A program made the translations under genes and the position numbers. DNA of 64,000 nt. Source: Gemmobacter serpentinus (GTDB taxonomy: Bacteria; Pseudomonadota; Alphaproteobacteria; Rhodobacterales; Rhodobacteraceae). This document shows positions 52,548 through 63,101 of this stretch, piece by piece (position 1 is the stretch's first letter; each line of letters starts with the position of its first letter). The notes under the pieces were generated by a model. That model had not been told where the DNA came from. It made no database searches and saw only the letters and a list, made by a program, of their open reading frames with translations. The stretch is from NCBI RefSeq assembly GCF_008973825.1, contig NZ_WCHR01000005.1:248001-312000 (forward strand), read 5' to 3'.

Positions 52548-54569
52548 TCAGGCCGCGTCCAGCAGGCCACGTCCTTTCAGCAGCGCCTCGACACCCGGCA
52601 TCCGGCCGCGAAACGCCAGATACAGATCCTCTGCCGGGCGCGATCCGCCCGCGGACAGGATGAACCGCTCCAACCTGGCCGCCGTGTCCGGGTCAAAGGC
52701 ATTGCCGGTTTCCTCGAAGGCTGCAAAGGCATCGGCGTCCATCACCTCCGACCACATGTAGCTGTAATAGCCCGAGGAATAGCCGTCGCCCGAAAAGACA
52801 TGCGCGAAATGCGGGGTCGCGTGCCGCATCCGGATCGCATGGGGCAGGCCCAGCCCGGCCAGCACCTCGGCCTGTTTCTGCATCGGATCGGCCGGGGCCG
52901 GGCCTTCGTGGAAAGCCAGATCGACCATGGCGCTGGCCACGAACTCCACGGTGGCAAAGCCCTGATCATAAGTGCCCGCATCCAGCAGGCGTTTCAGCAT
53001 ATCGGCCGGCATCGGCGCGCCGGTCTGCCAGTGGCGGGCATGGTCTTCCAGCACCTCGGGCACTTCCAGCCAATGCTCGTAAAGCTGGCTTGGCAGTTCC
53101 ACGAAATCGCGCGCGACCGAGGTGCCGCTGATGAAGCCATAAGTCACATTGGACAGCATCTGATGCAGCGCATGGCCAAATTCATGGAACAGCGTACGCG
53201 CATCGTCATAGGACAGCAGGCAGGGATCGCCCTTGGCGAAATTGCAGACATTCACCACGATGGGCGTGATCTCCTGCCCGCCCGCACGCTTCTGGCTGCG
53301 CATCGCCGAGCACCAGGCGCCAGACCGTTTGGACCCGCGCGCGAAATAGTCGCCGATGAAGACCGCGACATGCTTGCCGTCGCGCCGCACATCCCAAGCG
53401 CGGGCATCGGGGTGATAGAGCGCGCCGTCCAGCGGCGTGAAATCGAGGCCGAACAGGCGATGCGCACAGTCGAAACAGGCGGCGATCATCGCGTCAAGGC
53501 TGAGATAGGGCTTCAGCGCGGCCTCATCCAAATCATGCTCGGCCTTGCGGCGCTTTTCGGAATAATAGCGCCAATCCCAGGGCTCCAGCGGCCCCGCCAC
53601 GCCATCGGCATGCAACATGGCTTCCAGGATCTTCGCGTCCTCTTCGGCCTTGGCCCGGGCAGGTGTCCAGACCCGCAGCAACAGATCGCGCACCGCCGCA
53701 GGGGTCTTGGCCATTTCAGGCTCCAGCTTGAAATCGGCAAAGCTGGCATAGCCCAGTAGCTGCGCCCGCTCATGGCGCAGCGCAAGGATCTCGGCCGCAA
53801 CCGCGCGATTGTCATGCGCATTGCCATTGGCGCCGCGCGCCACCCAGGCCTCATAGGCCTTTTCGCGCAGGGCCCGCTTGGGCGAGAATTGCAGGAAGGG
53901 CACGATCAGCGAGCGGCTGGTGGTGATGATCGGGCTGTTCAGACCCTTTTCGGACCCTGCCGCGCGGGCCGCATCCACCACGAAATCGGGCAGGCCAGCC
54001 AGATCGGCCTCGGCCAGTTCCATATACCAGTCGCGTTCCTCGGCCAGAATGTTCTGGCTGAAGGCGGTGCCCAACACGGCCAGACGCGCCTTCACCTCGG
54101 TCAGTCGCGCGGCCTCCGCCCCTTGCAGACGGGCACCGGACCGCACGAACATCTGATGATACAGCTCCAGCACGCGGGCCTGTTCATCATTCAGACCCAG
54201 GTCTGCGCGGGTCTGCCAGAGCATCTCGATCCGCGCGAAAAGGGCGGCGTTATTGGTGACCTCGGATGAAAACGCGCTCATCTTCGGGGCCAGATCACGC
54301 ATCAGCGCCTCGCGCGCCTCGGTGCTGTCGGCGCTGGCCAGATTGTAGAACACGCCCGACACCCGGTCGAGCGTGGCCTCCGCCGCCTCCATCGCCTCGA
54401 TGGTATTGGCGAAACTCGGTGCCTCGGGATTGTCGGCAATCGCGGCGATCGCCGCGCGCGCCTCGGCCAGCCCCGCGTCAAAGGCAGGCGCGAAATCCGT
54501 GTCGCGGATCTCCGCGAAGGGCGGCATCTCGAAGGCGGCGGTCCAGGGGGCAAGCAGCGGATTGGTCAT
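52548..54569 (-). CDS. M3 family metallopeptidase (oligopeptidase/Dcp-like)
   Basis: The 673-residue zinc peptidase has the HEFGHALHQML active-site motif (HExxH) near residue 460. Other M3 signatures are TLFHEFGH just before it and YDQGFATVEFVASAMVDL after it. It cleaves short peptides; most members of this size are cytoplasmic oligopeptidase A or dipeptidyl carboxypeptidase types. No signal peptide is seen. It is downstream of an amino-acid ABC permease gene (73-base gap), so uptake followed by peptide recycling is possible but not shown. Confidence 0.9.
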   Translation of the reverse strand: MTNPLLAPWTAAFEMPPFAEIRDTDFAPAFDAGLAEARAAIAAIADNPEAPSFANTIEAMEAAEATLDRVSGVFYNLASADSTEAREALMRDLAPKMSAFSSEVTNNAALFARIEMLWQTRADLGLNDEQARVLELYHQMFVRSGARLQGAEAARLTEVKARLAVLGTAFSQNILAEERDWYMELAEADLAGLPDFVVDAARAAGSEKGLNSPIITTSRSLIVPFLQFSPKRALREKAYEAWVARGANGNAHDNRAVAAEILALRHERAQLLGYASFADFKLEPEMAKTPAAVRDLLLRVWTPARAKAEEDAKILEAMLHADGVAGPLEPWDWRYYSEKRRKAEHDLDEAALKPYLSLDAMIAACFDCAHRLFGLDFTPLDGALYHPDARAWDVRRDGKHVAVFIGDYFARGSKRSGAWCSAMRSQKRAGGQEITPIVVNVCNFAKGDPCLLSYDDARTLFHEFGHALHQMLSNVTYGFISGTSVARDFVELPSQLYEHWLEVPEVLEDHARHWQTGAPMPADMLKRLLDAGTYDQGFATVEFVASAMVDLAFHEGPAPADPMQKQAEVLAGLGLPHAIRMRHATPHFAHVFSGDGYSSGYYSYMWSEVMDADAFAAFEETGNAFDPDTAARLERFILSAGGSRPAEDLYLAFRGRMPGVEALLKGRGLLDAA

Positions 54570-54642
54570 CAGGCGGGTCTCCTTTGGCGGCAGCCTATCA
54601 CCCGCGCCGCCGAGGTCCAGCGTTGAACACCAGATCGCTGGC

Positions 54643-55422
54643 CTATCGCCGCTCGGGTCCGCGCAGCCGCTGTTCCAGCCGCCGCAGGATGAGCGAAAGC
54701 CCCACTGTCAGCGTCAGATAGATCAGTGCCGCGATATTATAGGTCTCGAAATAGCGGAAATTCCCGGCCGCGGTCACCTTGGCCAATTGGGTGACATCCG
54801 CCACGCCCAGCACACTGACCAGCGAACTGTCCTTCACCATCGCCACGAAATCATTGCCCAAGGGCGGCAGGATGGTCCGAAAGGCCTGCGGAAACACGAT
54901 CAGCCGAAAGCGCAACCAGCCATTCAGGCCAAGCGCCTCGGCCGCCTCGATCTGGCCCCGGTCGACCGAGGCGAGGCCCGCCCGGAACACCTCGGCCAGA
55001 AAGGCGGAATAGGCGATGGTCAGCGCGATCCCCGCCCGCCACAGCAGCGGCACGTCGCGCGCCCGCGCCTCGGGCAGACCCGCTGCATTCCACAACCAGA
55101 CCAGTGCCGGGGTAGCGGCAAAGGCCACATAGAGCAGCAAGACAATGATCGGCACGCCGCGCACCACCTCGACATAAAGCCGCACGGCCTGCCGGATGAC
55201 GATAAACCGCGATCCTGCCCCAAGCGCCAGCAGCAGCCCAAGGGCTGCGGCGGCGGTGAAGCCCAATACAGTGACCGTCAGGGTGATGCCGATCCCCTTG
55301 GCCAGTTTCTGCATGATCTGGGCGTAAAGCGGGCTGGCCCAAACCTCATAGAACAGCCAAAGGCCCGCCGCACAGAGCACGACGAGCCACCACGGAAAAT
55401 CCGGTTTATCTTGGGTCTTCAT
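54643..55422 (-). CDS. Polar amino-acid ABC transporter permease
   Basis: The 259-residue permease of the HisMQ/GlnP type has about five membrane helices. The ABC coupling motif appears as IEAAEALGLNGWLRFRLIVFPQA near residue 180, matching EAAxxxG-x9-I-x-LPQA, which docks the ATPase. It would import an amino acid delivered by the binding protein encoded 22 bases upstream. No ATP-binding protein gene is nearby, so the ATPase must be shared or lie elsewhere. The N-terminal start at 55422 is chosen on helix positions. Confidence 0.88.
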   Translation of the reverse strand: MKTQDKPDFPWWLVVLCAAGLWLFYEVWASPLYAQIMQKLAKGIGITLTVTVLGFTAAAALGLLLALGAGSRFIVIRQAVRLYVEVVRGVPIIVLLLYVAFAATPALVWLWNAAGLPEARARDVPLLWRAGIALTIAYSAFLAEVFRAGLASVDRGQIEAAEALGLNGWLRFRLIVFPQAFRTILPPLGNDFVAMVKDSSLVSVLGVADVTQLAKVTAAGNFRYFETYNIAALIYLTLTVGLSLILRRLEQRLRGPERR

Positions 55423-55444
55423 ACCTTTGAGGCCAGAAAACCCC

Positions 55445-56245
55445 TCATTGCCCCATCGTGTAATCAACGAACCATTTCTGGTTCAGCGCATCCAGCGTGC
55501 CATCGGCGCGCAGCGCCGCAATGCCCGCATCGATCGGGGCCACCAGATCGGAGCCTTTGGGGAAGATGAAGCCGAACTCTTCCGCCCCCAGTTTCTCGCC
55601 CACGATCTTCAGCGCGCCGTCCGAGGCCGCGACATAGCCATTGCCGCCGGTGCTGTCGGTCAGCACCAGATCGACATCGCCCGCCCGAAGTGCCGCGACA
55701 CCGGCCCCGAAGGTCTCGAACATCTTGATGCGCGGATTGGCCTCATTGCCATCCAGCACCTCATAGACGCCGACATAGAAGGGCGTGGTGCCGGGTTGTG
55801 CCGCCATCAGCAGATCGGCATCGGCGGCAAAACTTTTGGCATCCGAGAACCGCGTCTCGTCGCCGCGCACCAGCATGACCATTTCCGAGGTCATATAGGG
55901 CGTCGAGAAATCGACCTGTTCCTTGCGGTCCTCGCGGATGGTGATGCCGGTCATCCCCATGTCATACTGGCCGGTGGAAACCCCGGGGATCATCGCATCC
56001 CAGCTGGTGTTTTCATATTTCACGGTAAAGTTCAGCGCCTTGGCCAACGCCGCCACCGCGTCATATTCCCAACCGACCGGCTTGCCCTCGGCATCGATGA
56101 ATTGCAGCGGAGGATAGGCGTTTTCGGTCACCACCACCACCTCGCGCCCGGCAAGATCGGGCAGGCCTTGGGCCAGTGTTGCGGTTGCGGTCAGGCCAAG
56201 CGCAAGGGTGGCCAAAGCGGCAGGCAGTGCTGCGGTCAGTTTCAT
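55445..56245 (-). CDS. Amino-acid ABC transporter substrate-binding protein
   Basis: The 266-residue protein has a Sec signal peptide ([18 protein letters not shown], cleaved near TLAQ) and a family 3 solute-binding fold. Segments such as [39 protein letters not shown] and [12 protein letters not shown] are typical. The ITIREDR Arg usually holds the ligand's carboxylate. The specific amino acid is not predictable. AGGGGGA precedes the start. The gene begins an operon with the permease and perhaps the M3 peptidase. Confidence 0.9.
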   Translation of the reverse strand: MKLTAALPAALATLALGLTATATLAQGLPDLAGREVVVVTENAYPPLQFIDAEGKPVGWEYDAVAALAKALNFTVKYENTSWDAMIPGVSTGQYDMGMTGITIREDRKEQVDFSTPYMTSEMVMLVRGDETRFSDAKSFAADADLLMAAQPGTTPFYVGVYEVLDGNEANPRIKMFETFGAGVAALRAGDVDLVLTDSTGGNGYVAASDGALKIVGEKLGAEEFGFIFPKGSDLVAPIDAGIAALRADGTLDALNQKWFVDYTMGQ

Positions 56246-56486
56246 CGGGGTCCCCCTGTCACAGAGCATTTGCGCGCGACTATGGCGCTGCGTCAGGTCG
56301 GTGGCAAGTGGAGGTGGGGCTTGGAGCGTTTTCGCGATATGAGCGGAGTGGTCGGTACGCGTTTGATACGACCCTGAGGTCTCGCCGGCATAGAACAGGG
56401 AAGCCCGTGGATCCAAGCCCGCAGGCCGATCTGGTCTTGCTTGCAAGAGTAAAGGCGGATGTCTGCTCTGCGGACAGGCTGGACAG

Positions 56487-56768
56487 TCAGCGTGCGAGAT
56501 ACAACCGCCGCAAATAGAAGAGTATGCCCCCGATGCCCATCGTTGCGAACCCGGTGCAGAGGCCGACAACCAATCTGTGCGCGGTCGGCGGCAAGAAATA
56601 ATCCACATTGGGAGGGGCTGGTGGAAGTGCTGAAAGGTAAGCGTTTTCGATAGTATAAAGGTGTAGCGCCATTAAAGCCGTGAAAATCCCCCAGAGCAGG
56701 ATAACCCATTGCATAGCGAGGAGTATGTAATCTGCAGGTCCCCTCACCAACCGGCCCTTCTGTCTCAT
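56487..56768 (-). CDS. Small hypothetical membrane protein
   Basis: This 93-residue protein has two membrane helices ([21 protein letters not shown] and [20 protein letters not shown]) with a short loop containing [18 protein letters not shown] recognise no family. The ATG at 56768 is preceded by GGAGA. The 241 bases between it and the binding-protein gene hold no gene I can support. The region is noticeably less GC-rich than its surroundings, so a small acquired segment is possible. Confidence 0.55.
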   Translation of the reverse strand: MRQKGRLVRGPADYILLAMQWVILLWGIFTALMALHLYTIENAYLSALPPAPPNVDYFLPPTAHRLVVGLCTGFATMGIGGILFYLRRLYLAR

Positions 56769-56940
56769 ATGCGATCTCCGTGCGGTTCCATTGTGGCAAG
56801 GGGTGGCCAAGGGTGCAATGCGTCGATCACGACGCCCCCCCTGCAAGCGGATCTAGTATAGGTTAGTGAGAGCTGCCATGCACGCACTGTGCGGGTCATA
56901 GCAATGAGCAATCACACTGAGCTACGATAAGGGGCGGACG

Positions 56941-57522
56941 ATGTCACAAAAGCCGCGCGTCTATCTGACAGGGGCGTCATGTTCAGGAGTTTCGACTTTG
57001 GGCGGCGCGCTGTCGCAACGTTTCAATGTCCCGCAAATTGATGTGGACGATTACTATTGGATGCCGACCGATCCGCCGTTCAGTGCGAAACGCCCCCCAG
57101 AAGAGCGGGTCCGACTGATACAAGATCGTCAGGATACGCGCGCGGGCTGGGTTCTTACGGGATCATTCATCGGATGGGGTGACGCACTCATTCAGGATGT
57201 GGATCTGATCGTATTCCTGCATACCCCAACCCATATGCGCCTCCAGCGCCTCGACCAACGAGAGGCGGCACGCCATGGACCTCGCATTTTGCCGGGTGGC
57301 GATATGTATGAGGCCCACATGGCGTTTCGGGATTGGGCATCACGCTACGACGACCCGGGGTTCAGCGGACGAAATATTGCACAGCACCAGAACTGGCTGA
57401 GCAAGCAATCTGCTCCGGTGTTACGTCTGAACGGGGAGCGCAAAACTGAAGACCTTGCTAGGCAGGTTGAAGGAGGTTTGATGGGGCATTATGACTTGGA
57501 CGGACCTCAGACCGTCCGCTAG
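56941..57522 (+). CDS. Adenylate-kinase-like P-loop protein lacking the Walker Lys
   Basis: The 193-residue protein starts with RVYLTGASCSGVSTLGGALS, a P-loop GxxxxGxST whose usual Lys is replaced by Val. Later it has DVDDYYWMPTDPPFSAKRP, WVLTGSFIGWGDALIQDVDLIVFL and a basic segment QREAARHGPRILPGG. It resembles the small group of P-loop kinases related to adenylate kinase that have GxGTTTL instead of GxGKST. The substrate is unknown. It is coded alone, in the less GC-rich patch, and its start follows AAGGGGCGGACG. Confidence 0.65.
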   Translation: MSQKPRVYLTGASCSGVSTLGGALSQRFNVPQIDVDDYYWMPTDPPFSAKRPPEERVRLIQDRQDTRAGWVLTGSFIGWGDALIQDVDLIVFLHTPTHMRLQRLDQREAARHGPRILPGGDMYEAHMAFRDWASRYDDPGFSGRNIAQHQNWLSKQSAPVLRLNGERKTEDLARQVEGGLMGHYDLDGPQTVR

Positions 57523-57535
57523 GGCTCTTCCTCCC

Positions 57536-58585
57536 TCACGCGCGCGCCACCGTCACTCCCCCACCACAAACCGGACACCCTGCACGCGGCTTCACCTTGA
57601 TCACCCGCGTCTCGCAGTTCAGCGCGTCATGCATCAGCAGGCGCCCGGCCAGAGTCTGGCCGGCGCCGGTCAGGTGTTTCACGGCCTCCATCGCCATCAT
57701 CGACCCGATGATGCCGGGCAAGGGGGCTGCAACGCCAGCCTCGGAACATGCGGGCACCGTTCCAGGCGGCGGGGCCTCGGGAAAGACGCAGGCGTAACAG
57801 GCCGTGCCGCGCGCGGGGTCGAACAGCGACACCTGCCCCTCCCAGGGCGTCATCGCGCCGGAAATCAGCGGAATGCCCGCCTGCGCCGCCAGACGGTTCA
57901 GCAGATAGCGGGTCGCGAAATTGTCGCTGCCATCCAGCACCAGATCGTGGTCTGCCAGAGCCGCCGCCGCGCCGCTTTCCTCCAGCCGGGTCACAAGCGG
58001 GGTGACCTCGATAAACGGGTTCAGGGCGCGCATCGCCGCCGCCGCCGACAGCGCCTTGGGGCTGCCGATCCCGGCATCGCGATGGATGATCTGACGTTGC
58101 AGGTTGGAACTGTCGATGCCATCATCATCGACCACAGTGATGCGGCCCACGCCTGCGGCGGCAAGGTAAAGGCAGACCGGGCTACCAAGCCCCCCCGCCC
58201 CCAGCACCAGCACCCGCGCGGCCTTCAGCCGCGCCTGCCCCGGTCCGCCGATCTCGCGCATCAGCAGGTGGCGGGAATAGCGATTGACCTCTGCCTCGCG
58301 GAACAGCGGCGCGGGCGTGGCCTCGACCGGCGGGGCCGAGCGGCGGCGCAGTGTGGCAAGGGCGGCACGGTAGCCCAGCACCGTTGCCGCAAGGCCGCCC
58401 AGCACCAGCCAATAGCGCGCATCGCCCCCAAGCGCCTGCCGCAAGCCACCCTCGGGCAGCAGCAGAAGCGCCAGAACCACGGCCGCCCAAAGAACCCCGA
58501 TCAGCCCCAGCCGTTGCCGCGCGGGCACAGCCATGATGCGGCCGATGAACCAGATTGCGGCAAAGGCGGCAAGAACCGGGATCAT
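57536..58585 (-). CDS. moeB: HesA/MoeB/ThiF family adenylyltransferase with membrane anchor
   Basis: The 349-residue protein has two N-terminal hydrophobic helices (IPVLAAFAAIWFIGRIM and GLIGVLWAAVVLALLLLP) and a further one near residue 65, which E. coli MoeB lacks. The catalytic domain has the ATP loop VLVLGAGGLGSPVCLYLA, DSSNLQRQIIH, and the zinc Cys pairs CYACVFPE and CPVCGG. It adenylates the C-terminus of MoaD or ThiS in molybdopterin or thiamine synthesis. Membrane attachment is inferred. The start is taken at 58585, just before dut. Confidence 0.87.
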   Translation of the reverse strand: MIPVLAAFAAIWFIGRIMAVPARQRLGLIGVLWAAVVLALLLLPEGGLRQALGGDARYWLVLGGLAATVLGYRAALATLRRRSAPPVEATPAPLFREAEVNRYSRHLLMREIGGPGQARLKAARVLVLGAGGLGSPVCLYLAAAGVGRITVVDDDGIDSSNLQRQIIHRDAGIGSPKALSAAAAMRALNPFIEVTPLVTRLEESGAAAALADHDLVLDGSDNFATRYLLNRLAAQAGIPLISGAMTPWEGQVSLFDPARGTACYACVFPEAPPPGTVPACSEAGVAAPLPGIIGSMMAMEAVKHLTGAGQTLAGRLLMHDALNCETRVIKVKPRAGCPVCGGGVTVARA

Positions 58586-58592
58586 CGCCCGG

Positions 58593-59075
58593 TCAGCGTT
58601 TGCCGGTGGAGCCGAAGCCACCCGCACCGCGCGCGGTCTCGCTCAGATGTTCGACCACGGCAAAGCGCGCCTGCACCACCGGCACCACGATCATCTGCGC
58701 GATGCGGTCGCCATGCTGCAGGGTATAGGGCTCGGCGCCGAGGTTGATCACCGGCACCCCCAGCGGGCCGCGATAATCGCTGTCTATGGTGCCGGGGGTA
58801 TTGGGCATCGAAATCCCGTGTTTCAGCGACAGGCCGGAACGCGGGCGCACCTGTGCCTCATAGCCTGCCGGGATCTCGATCCGGATGCCGGTGGGGATCA
58901 GACGGCGTTCCATGGGCGCAAGGGTGATGCCGGTGGCGCGATCGGCCTCGGGCAGATTGGCGCGCAGATCGGCCCCCGCCGCGCCGGGGGTTTCATAGCT
59001 GGGCAGCGGCAGATCACGGTCGGCCCCGTCTTCCCAGATGATCTGCACTTCCGGTATGCGTGTATCCGCTGTCAT
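58593..59075 (-). CDS. dut: dUTP diphosphatase
   Basis: The 160-residue protein is a trimeric dUTPase that hydrolyses dUTP to dUMP and diphosphate, keeping uracil out of DNA. All five motifs are recognisable, including AGADLRAN (1), PRSGLSLKHG (2), NTPGTIDSDYRGPLGV (3), GDRIAQMIVVPV (4) and the C-terminal RGAGGFGSTGK (5). The ATG at 59075 is preceded by GAAGGGG. A longer in-frame version reads into unrelated sequence. It lies 7 bases upstream of moeB. Confidence 0.96.
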   Translation of the reverse strand: MTADTRIPEVQIIWEDGADRDLPLPSYETPGAAGADLRANLPEADRATGITLAPMERRLIPTGIRIEIPAGYEAQVRPRSGLSLKHGISMPNTPGTIDSDYRGPLGVPVINLGAEPYTLQHGDRIAQMIVVPVVQARFAVVEHLSETARGAGGFGSTGKR

Positions 59076-59188
59076 CGCGCGCCCCTTCTCATTTTCCCTT
59101 ACATGAAACCGCAGGGGCGCGATGGCAAGGGTGAAGCCATACAGCGCGGAAATGGAGGGGGGCAAAAACCGGGGGCCGAAGCAGCCGG

Positions 59189-59808
59189 TCATTGCCGCAG
59201 CGTGATCTCTGCCGCCACGCTGCCCCGCACCACGCGATGCGCATTGGGAATGTCGTTGGACAGCGCCCGCGCCTTGGCGGCGGGCAGGTCCAGCCCGTGA
59301 TGCAGCCAGCGCCGGATCAACCGCCGTTCCAGCTCCGCCTCGGGCACATCCAGCGCCACGGTCAGATCGTAAAGCCCGCGCGCCTGCGCCCAAGGGTCGG
59401 CATCGAGCAGCAGATAATTGCCCTCGACCACCAGAATCCGGTCATCAGTCCGCACCACGTCGCCGCCCGCGCGGGCCAGATCCAGCTTGCGGTCAAAGGT
59501 CGGGATCACCACCTCATCCTCGGCCCGCAAGCGGCGGATCAGATGGACAAAGCCCCCCGCATCGAAACTTTCCGGGCAGCCCTTGCGCGGCAAAAGCCCG
59601 TGCGCGGTCAGCACAGCATTGTCGAGATGGAAGCCATCCATCGGCACAACGCGCGCACCGGCACCAAGTGCCGCAACCACCGCGCTGGCAAGCGTCGACT
59701 TGCCCGCGCCGGGCGGGCCGGCAAGGGCGGTGATGAACCGCCCCCGACTTTGGCCCTGCCCCATGGCTTCGGCCCGCTGACGGATCAGCGCGGCCAGATC
59801 TTCCGGTG

Positions 59809-59812
<4 letters not shown>
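59189..59812 (-). CDS. frcK: FrcK-like P-loop kinase of the sugar ABC operon
   Basis: The 207-residue protein has ALAGPPGAGKSTLASAVVAA (Walker A, near residue 30) and MDGFHLDNAVL. It resembles uridine-kinase/pantothenate-kinase-type proteins, as in the FrcK of rhizobial fructose operons. VVEGNYLLLDADPW fits a Walker B/lid region. It may phosphorylate the imported sugar, but the substrate is unproven. Its ATG overlaps the end of the frcA gene by four bases, and it is the last gene of the operon. Confidence 0.85.
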
Positions 59813-60587
<775 letters not shown>

Positions 60588-60591
<4 letters not shown>

Positions 60592-61661
60592 GCCGAAGCC
60601 TTTCTGATCCATTGATCCACCGCCACAGCGAGGATGATGAGCAAACCAATCAGGAAGAAGGTCCATTGCGGATCGGTGCCGACCATTTTCAGGCCCATCT
60701 CGAAGACCCCCACGATCAGCGCCCCGAAGAACATGCCGACGATGGAGCCGCGCCCGCCAAAGAGGCTGATCCCCCCGATCACCACGGCGGTGATCGACTG
60801 GATATTGCCAAGCTGGCCGGTAGAGGCGGTCGGCGAAACCGACCCGAAGCGCCCGATCATCACCCAGCCCGCAATGGCGCAGAAGAACCCTGCCAAGGCA
60901 TAGACCTCGATCAGCACGCGCTTGGTGCGCACGCCCGCAAGTTCGGCCGCATCGGGATCGTCGCCCACGGCATAGACATGGCGGCCCCAGGCGGTGTGGC
61001 GCAGGATATAAGCCAGGATCGCCACCAGCGCGACCATCAGGAAGACGGCATAAAGCACCTTGATCCCGCCCGGCTGGATCGACTGGCCCCAGAATTGCAG
61101 CGCGGGCGCATCCTTCGCGATATCGGAGGAGCGGATGGTTTCATTGGCCGAAAAGATGAAGTTCGAGGCCAGCAGGATCTGCCATGTGCCCAGCGTGACG
61201 ATGAAGGGCGGCAGTTTCACCTTGGCGACCAGCCAGCCGTTTACAAAGCCCATCGCGGTGCCAAGCAGCAACCCGATCCCGATGGCCAGCGGTGCCGGGA
61301 TCCCATAGCGGAACGACATCTGCCCCATCAGCACCGAGGAAAAGACCGCAATGGCCCCGACCGACAGGTCGATCCCGGCGGTCAGGATGACCAGAGATTG
61401 CGCACAGCCCAGAATGCCGACAATGGCGATCTGTTGCAGGATGGTTGAAAGCGTCGCCGCCTTGAAAAAGTTGGGCGACAGGAAGCCGAAAACCACCAGT
61501 GCAACGATCAGCACGAACAGCGGCACGGCGGAAGGTGTCTGGTGCAACCAGTGCTGAACCCGCTTCAGCAGGCCCTTCTCTTCTTGGAATTCGGCAACCC
61601 GTTCAGAGGCGCCCTTCAGGCCCTCTTCAAACGTGTTTGCCGGTTTGACGTCGGATGGCAT
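60588..61661 (-). CDS. frcC: Sugar ABC transporter permease (FrcC-like)
   Basis: The 357-residue membrane protein of the RbsC/FrcC family has about ten helices after a polar N-terminus of 40 residues. LTAGIDLSVGAIAVFSSVLM and TLGTWQILLASNFIFSANE are family segments, and YAVGDDPDAAELAGVRTKR forms the cytoplasmic loop that contacts the ATPase. GGISLFGGRGSIVGMFFGAL is the last conserved stretch. The start at 61661 follows AAGGGGGA. Two hairpins separate it from frcB. Confidence 0.93.
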
Positions 61662-61716
61662 GTGGATTTCCCCCTTACGAACCCTTTTGAAGCGGGTTTC
61701 TGGCGGTGATGCGCGG

Positions 61717-61749
61717 GCCGGAACGGTCTTCGGCCCGGACCGTTCCGGC
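61717..61749 (-). promoter_or_regulatory. Intercistronic hairpin before frcC
   Basis: GCCGGAACGGTC and GACCGTTCCGGC form a perfect 12-bp stem with a 9-base loop, about 55 bases before the frcC ATG. It is strong enough to slow decay or partly end transcription between the binding protein and permease genes. Confidence 0.6.
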
Positions 61750-61907
61750 GCCACAGGGGCGCTTTGGCGGATGGCGGTCCGGTGAACGGGGATCGACCTT
61801 GCGAGCAGACGAATACAGATAGCGGCAGGGCGGCGCCTCCGGGTCAAGGTGCCGCCCCAGAACACAGACTGTCACTGACCCGGCACTGGCCCGAAGACCC
61901 TAACAGA

Positions 61908-61937
61908 CCCGGCGCGCCCGATAAGGGCAGCGCCGGG
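61908..61937 (-). terminator. Hairpin directly after frcB
   Basis: CCCGGCGC/GCGCCGGG with an inner GCCC/GGGC stem forms a long hairpin 9 bases after the frcB stop. It may act as a partial terminator, giving more binding protein than permease. Confidence 0.6.
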
Positions 61938-61946
61938 CAGGCAATA

Positions 61947-62969
61947 TCAGCCCCAGCACAGCTCCGTGCCTTTGACGGTATCGATCGAGTCGACGCCGGC
62001 GGCGGGCTTGTCGGTGATCAGGGTCACGCCGGTATCATAGAAGGACTTGCCTTCGGTCGGTGCCGGCTTGCTGCCATCGGCAGCGAATTTGGCAATCGCC
62101 TCGATGCCCAGCGAGGCCATCATCAGCGGGTATTGCTGCGAAGTCGCGCCGATCACGCCATCTTTCACATTGGCCACACCCGGGCAGCCACCATCGACAG
62201 AGACGATCAGCACGTCCTTGTCACGGCCCACGGCCTTCAGCGCCTCATAGGCACCGGCAGCCGACGGCTCGTTGATGGTATAGACCACGTTGATGTCCGC
62301 GTCCTTGGCCAGCAGGGTTTCCATGGCCTTCAGGCCGCCCTCTTCGTTGCCATTGGTGGTCTCGTTGCCGACGATGCGCGGATCGGTTTCGTCGCCCCAT
62401 TTGTTCGGATCTGCCAGATCGATCCCAAAGCCCTGCAGGAAGCCCTGGTCGCGCAGAACGTCCACCGAAGGCTGCGAGATGTTCAGATCCAGCAGCGCGA
62501 TCTTGGCATCCGCGGCCTTGTCACCCAGCGTGGCCTTGGCCCATTGGCCGATCAGCTCGCCCGCCTTGAAGTTGTCGGTCGCAAAGGTCGCGTCTGCCGC
62601 ATCCACCGGATCCAGCGGGGTGTCCAGCGCGATGACCAGAATGCCCGCATCGCGGGCCGCCTTCACCGAATCCACGATGGCCTTGGTGTCCGAGGCGGTG
62701 ATCAGGATCCCCTTGGCACCATCCGCGATGCAGGCCTCGATGGCGGCAACCTGCGCCTCGTGGTCGCCGTCGATCTTGCCGGCATAAGCCTTCAGGGTCA
62801 CGCCCAGCTCGGCGGCCTTGGCCTCGGCACCCTCTTTCATCTTCACGAAGAAGGGGTTGGTGTCGGTCTTGGTGATCAGGCAGGCGGACACGCCATCCGC
62901 CAATGCCGGGGCCGCAGCCATCATTGCCAGGCCGGCCACACCCGCAAGGGCTTTTGCTTTCAGTTTCAT
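61947..62969 (-). CDS. frcB: Sugar ABC transporter substrate-binding protein (FrcB-like)
   Basis: The 340-residue periplasmic protein has a Sec signal ([20 protein letters not shown], cleaved after ALA) and a RbsB/FrcB-type type I binding fold. [20 protein letters not shown] and [21 protein letters not shown] are early ligand-contact segments; [20 protein letters not shown] and [17 protein letters not shown] follow. It would bind fructose, ribose or mannose; the fructose call rests on family and operon likeness. GGAGGAAAAC precedes the start. It is the first gene of the operon and probably the most expressed. Confidence 0.93.
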   Translation of the reverse strand: MKLKAKALAGVAGLAMMAAAPALADGVSACLITKTDTNPFFVKMKEGAEAKAAELGVTLKAYAGKIDGDHEAQVAAIEACIADGAKGILITASDTKAIVDSVKAARDAGILVIALDTPLDPVDAADATFATDNFKAGELIGQWAKATLGDKAADAKIALLDLNISQPSVDVLRDQGFLQGFGIDLADPNKWGDETDPRIVGNETTNGNEEGGLKAMETLLAKDADINVVYTINEPSAAGAYEALKAVGRDKDVLIVSVDGGCPGVANVKDGVIGATSQQYPLMMASLGIEAIAKFAADGSKPAPTEGKSFYDTGVTLITDKPAAGVDSIDTVKGTELCWG

Positions 62970-63084
62970 GTTTTCCTCCCAAGGAAATGCAGGGGCACAC
63001 CCCGTCATCAAAATGAACCGCGCCGCCTCTCTCGTCGCGATCAGGGCAAAGGGAAACCGATTCCCCGCCGCGCGTCAAGATAAA

Positions 63085-63101
63085 TAAATCAGTCTGATTT
63101 A
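63085..63101. promoter_or_regulatory. Predicted repressor operator of the frc locus
   Basis: TAAATCAG and CTGATTTA flank a single T in a 17-bp perfect palindrome within an AT-rich patch. On the minus strand it lies between CTGTCA and TTTATT, which are spaced 17 bases apart as a -35/-10 pair for frcB. The ROK-type gene at 63691 is a natural candidate for the binding protein. Confidence 0.55.
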
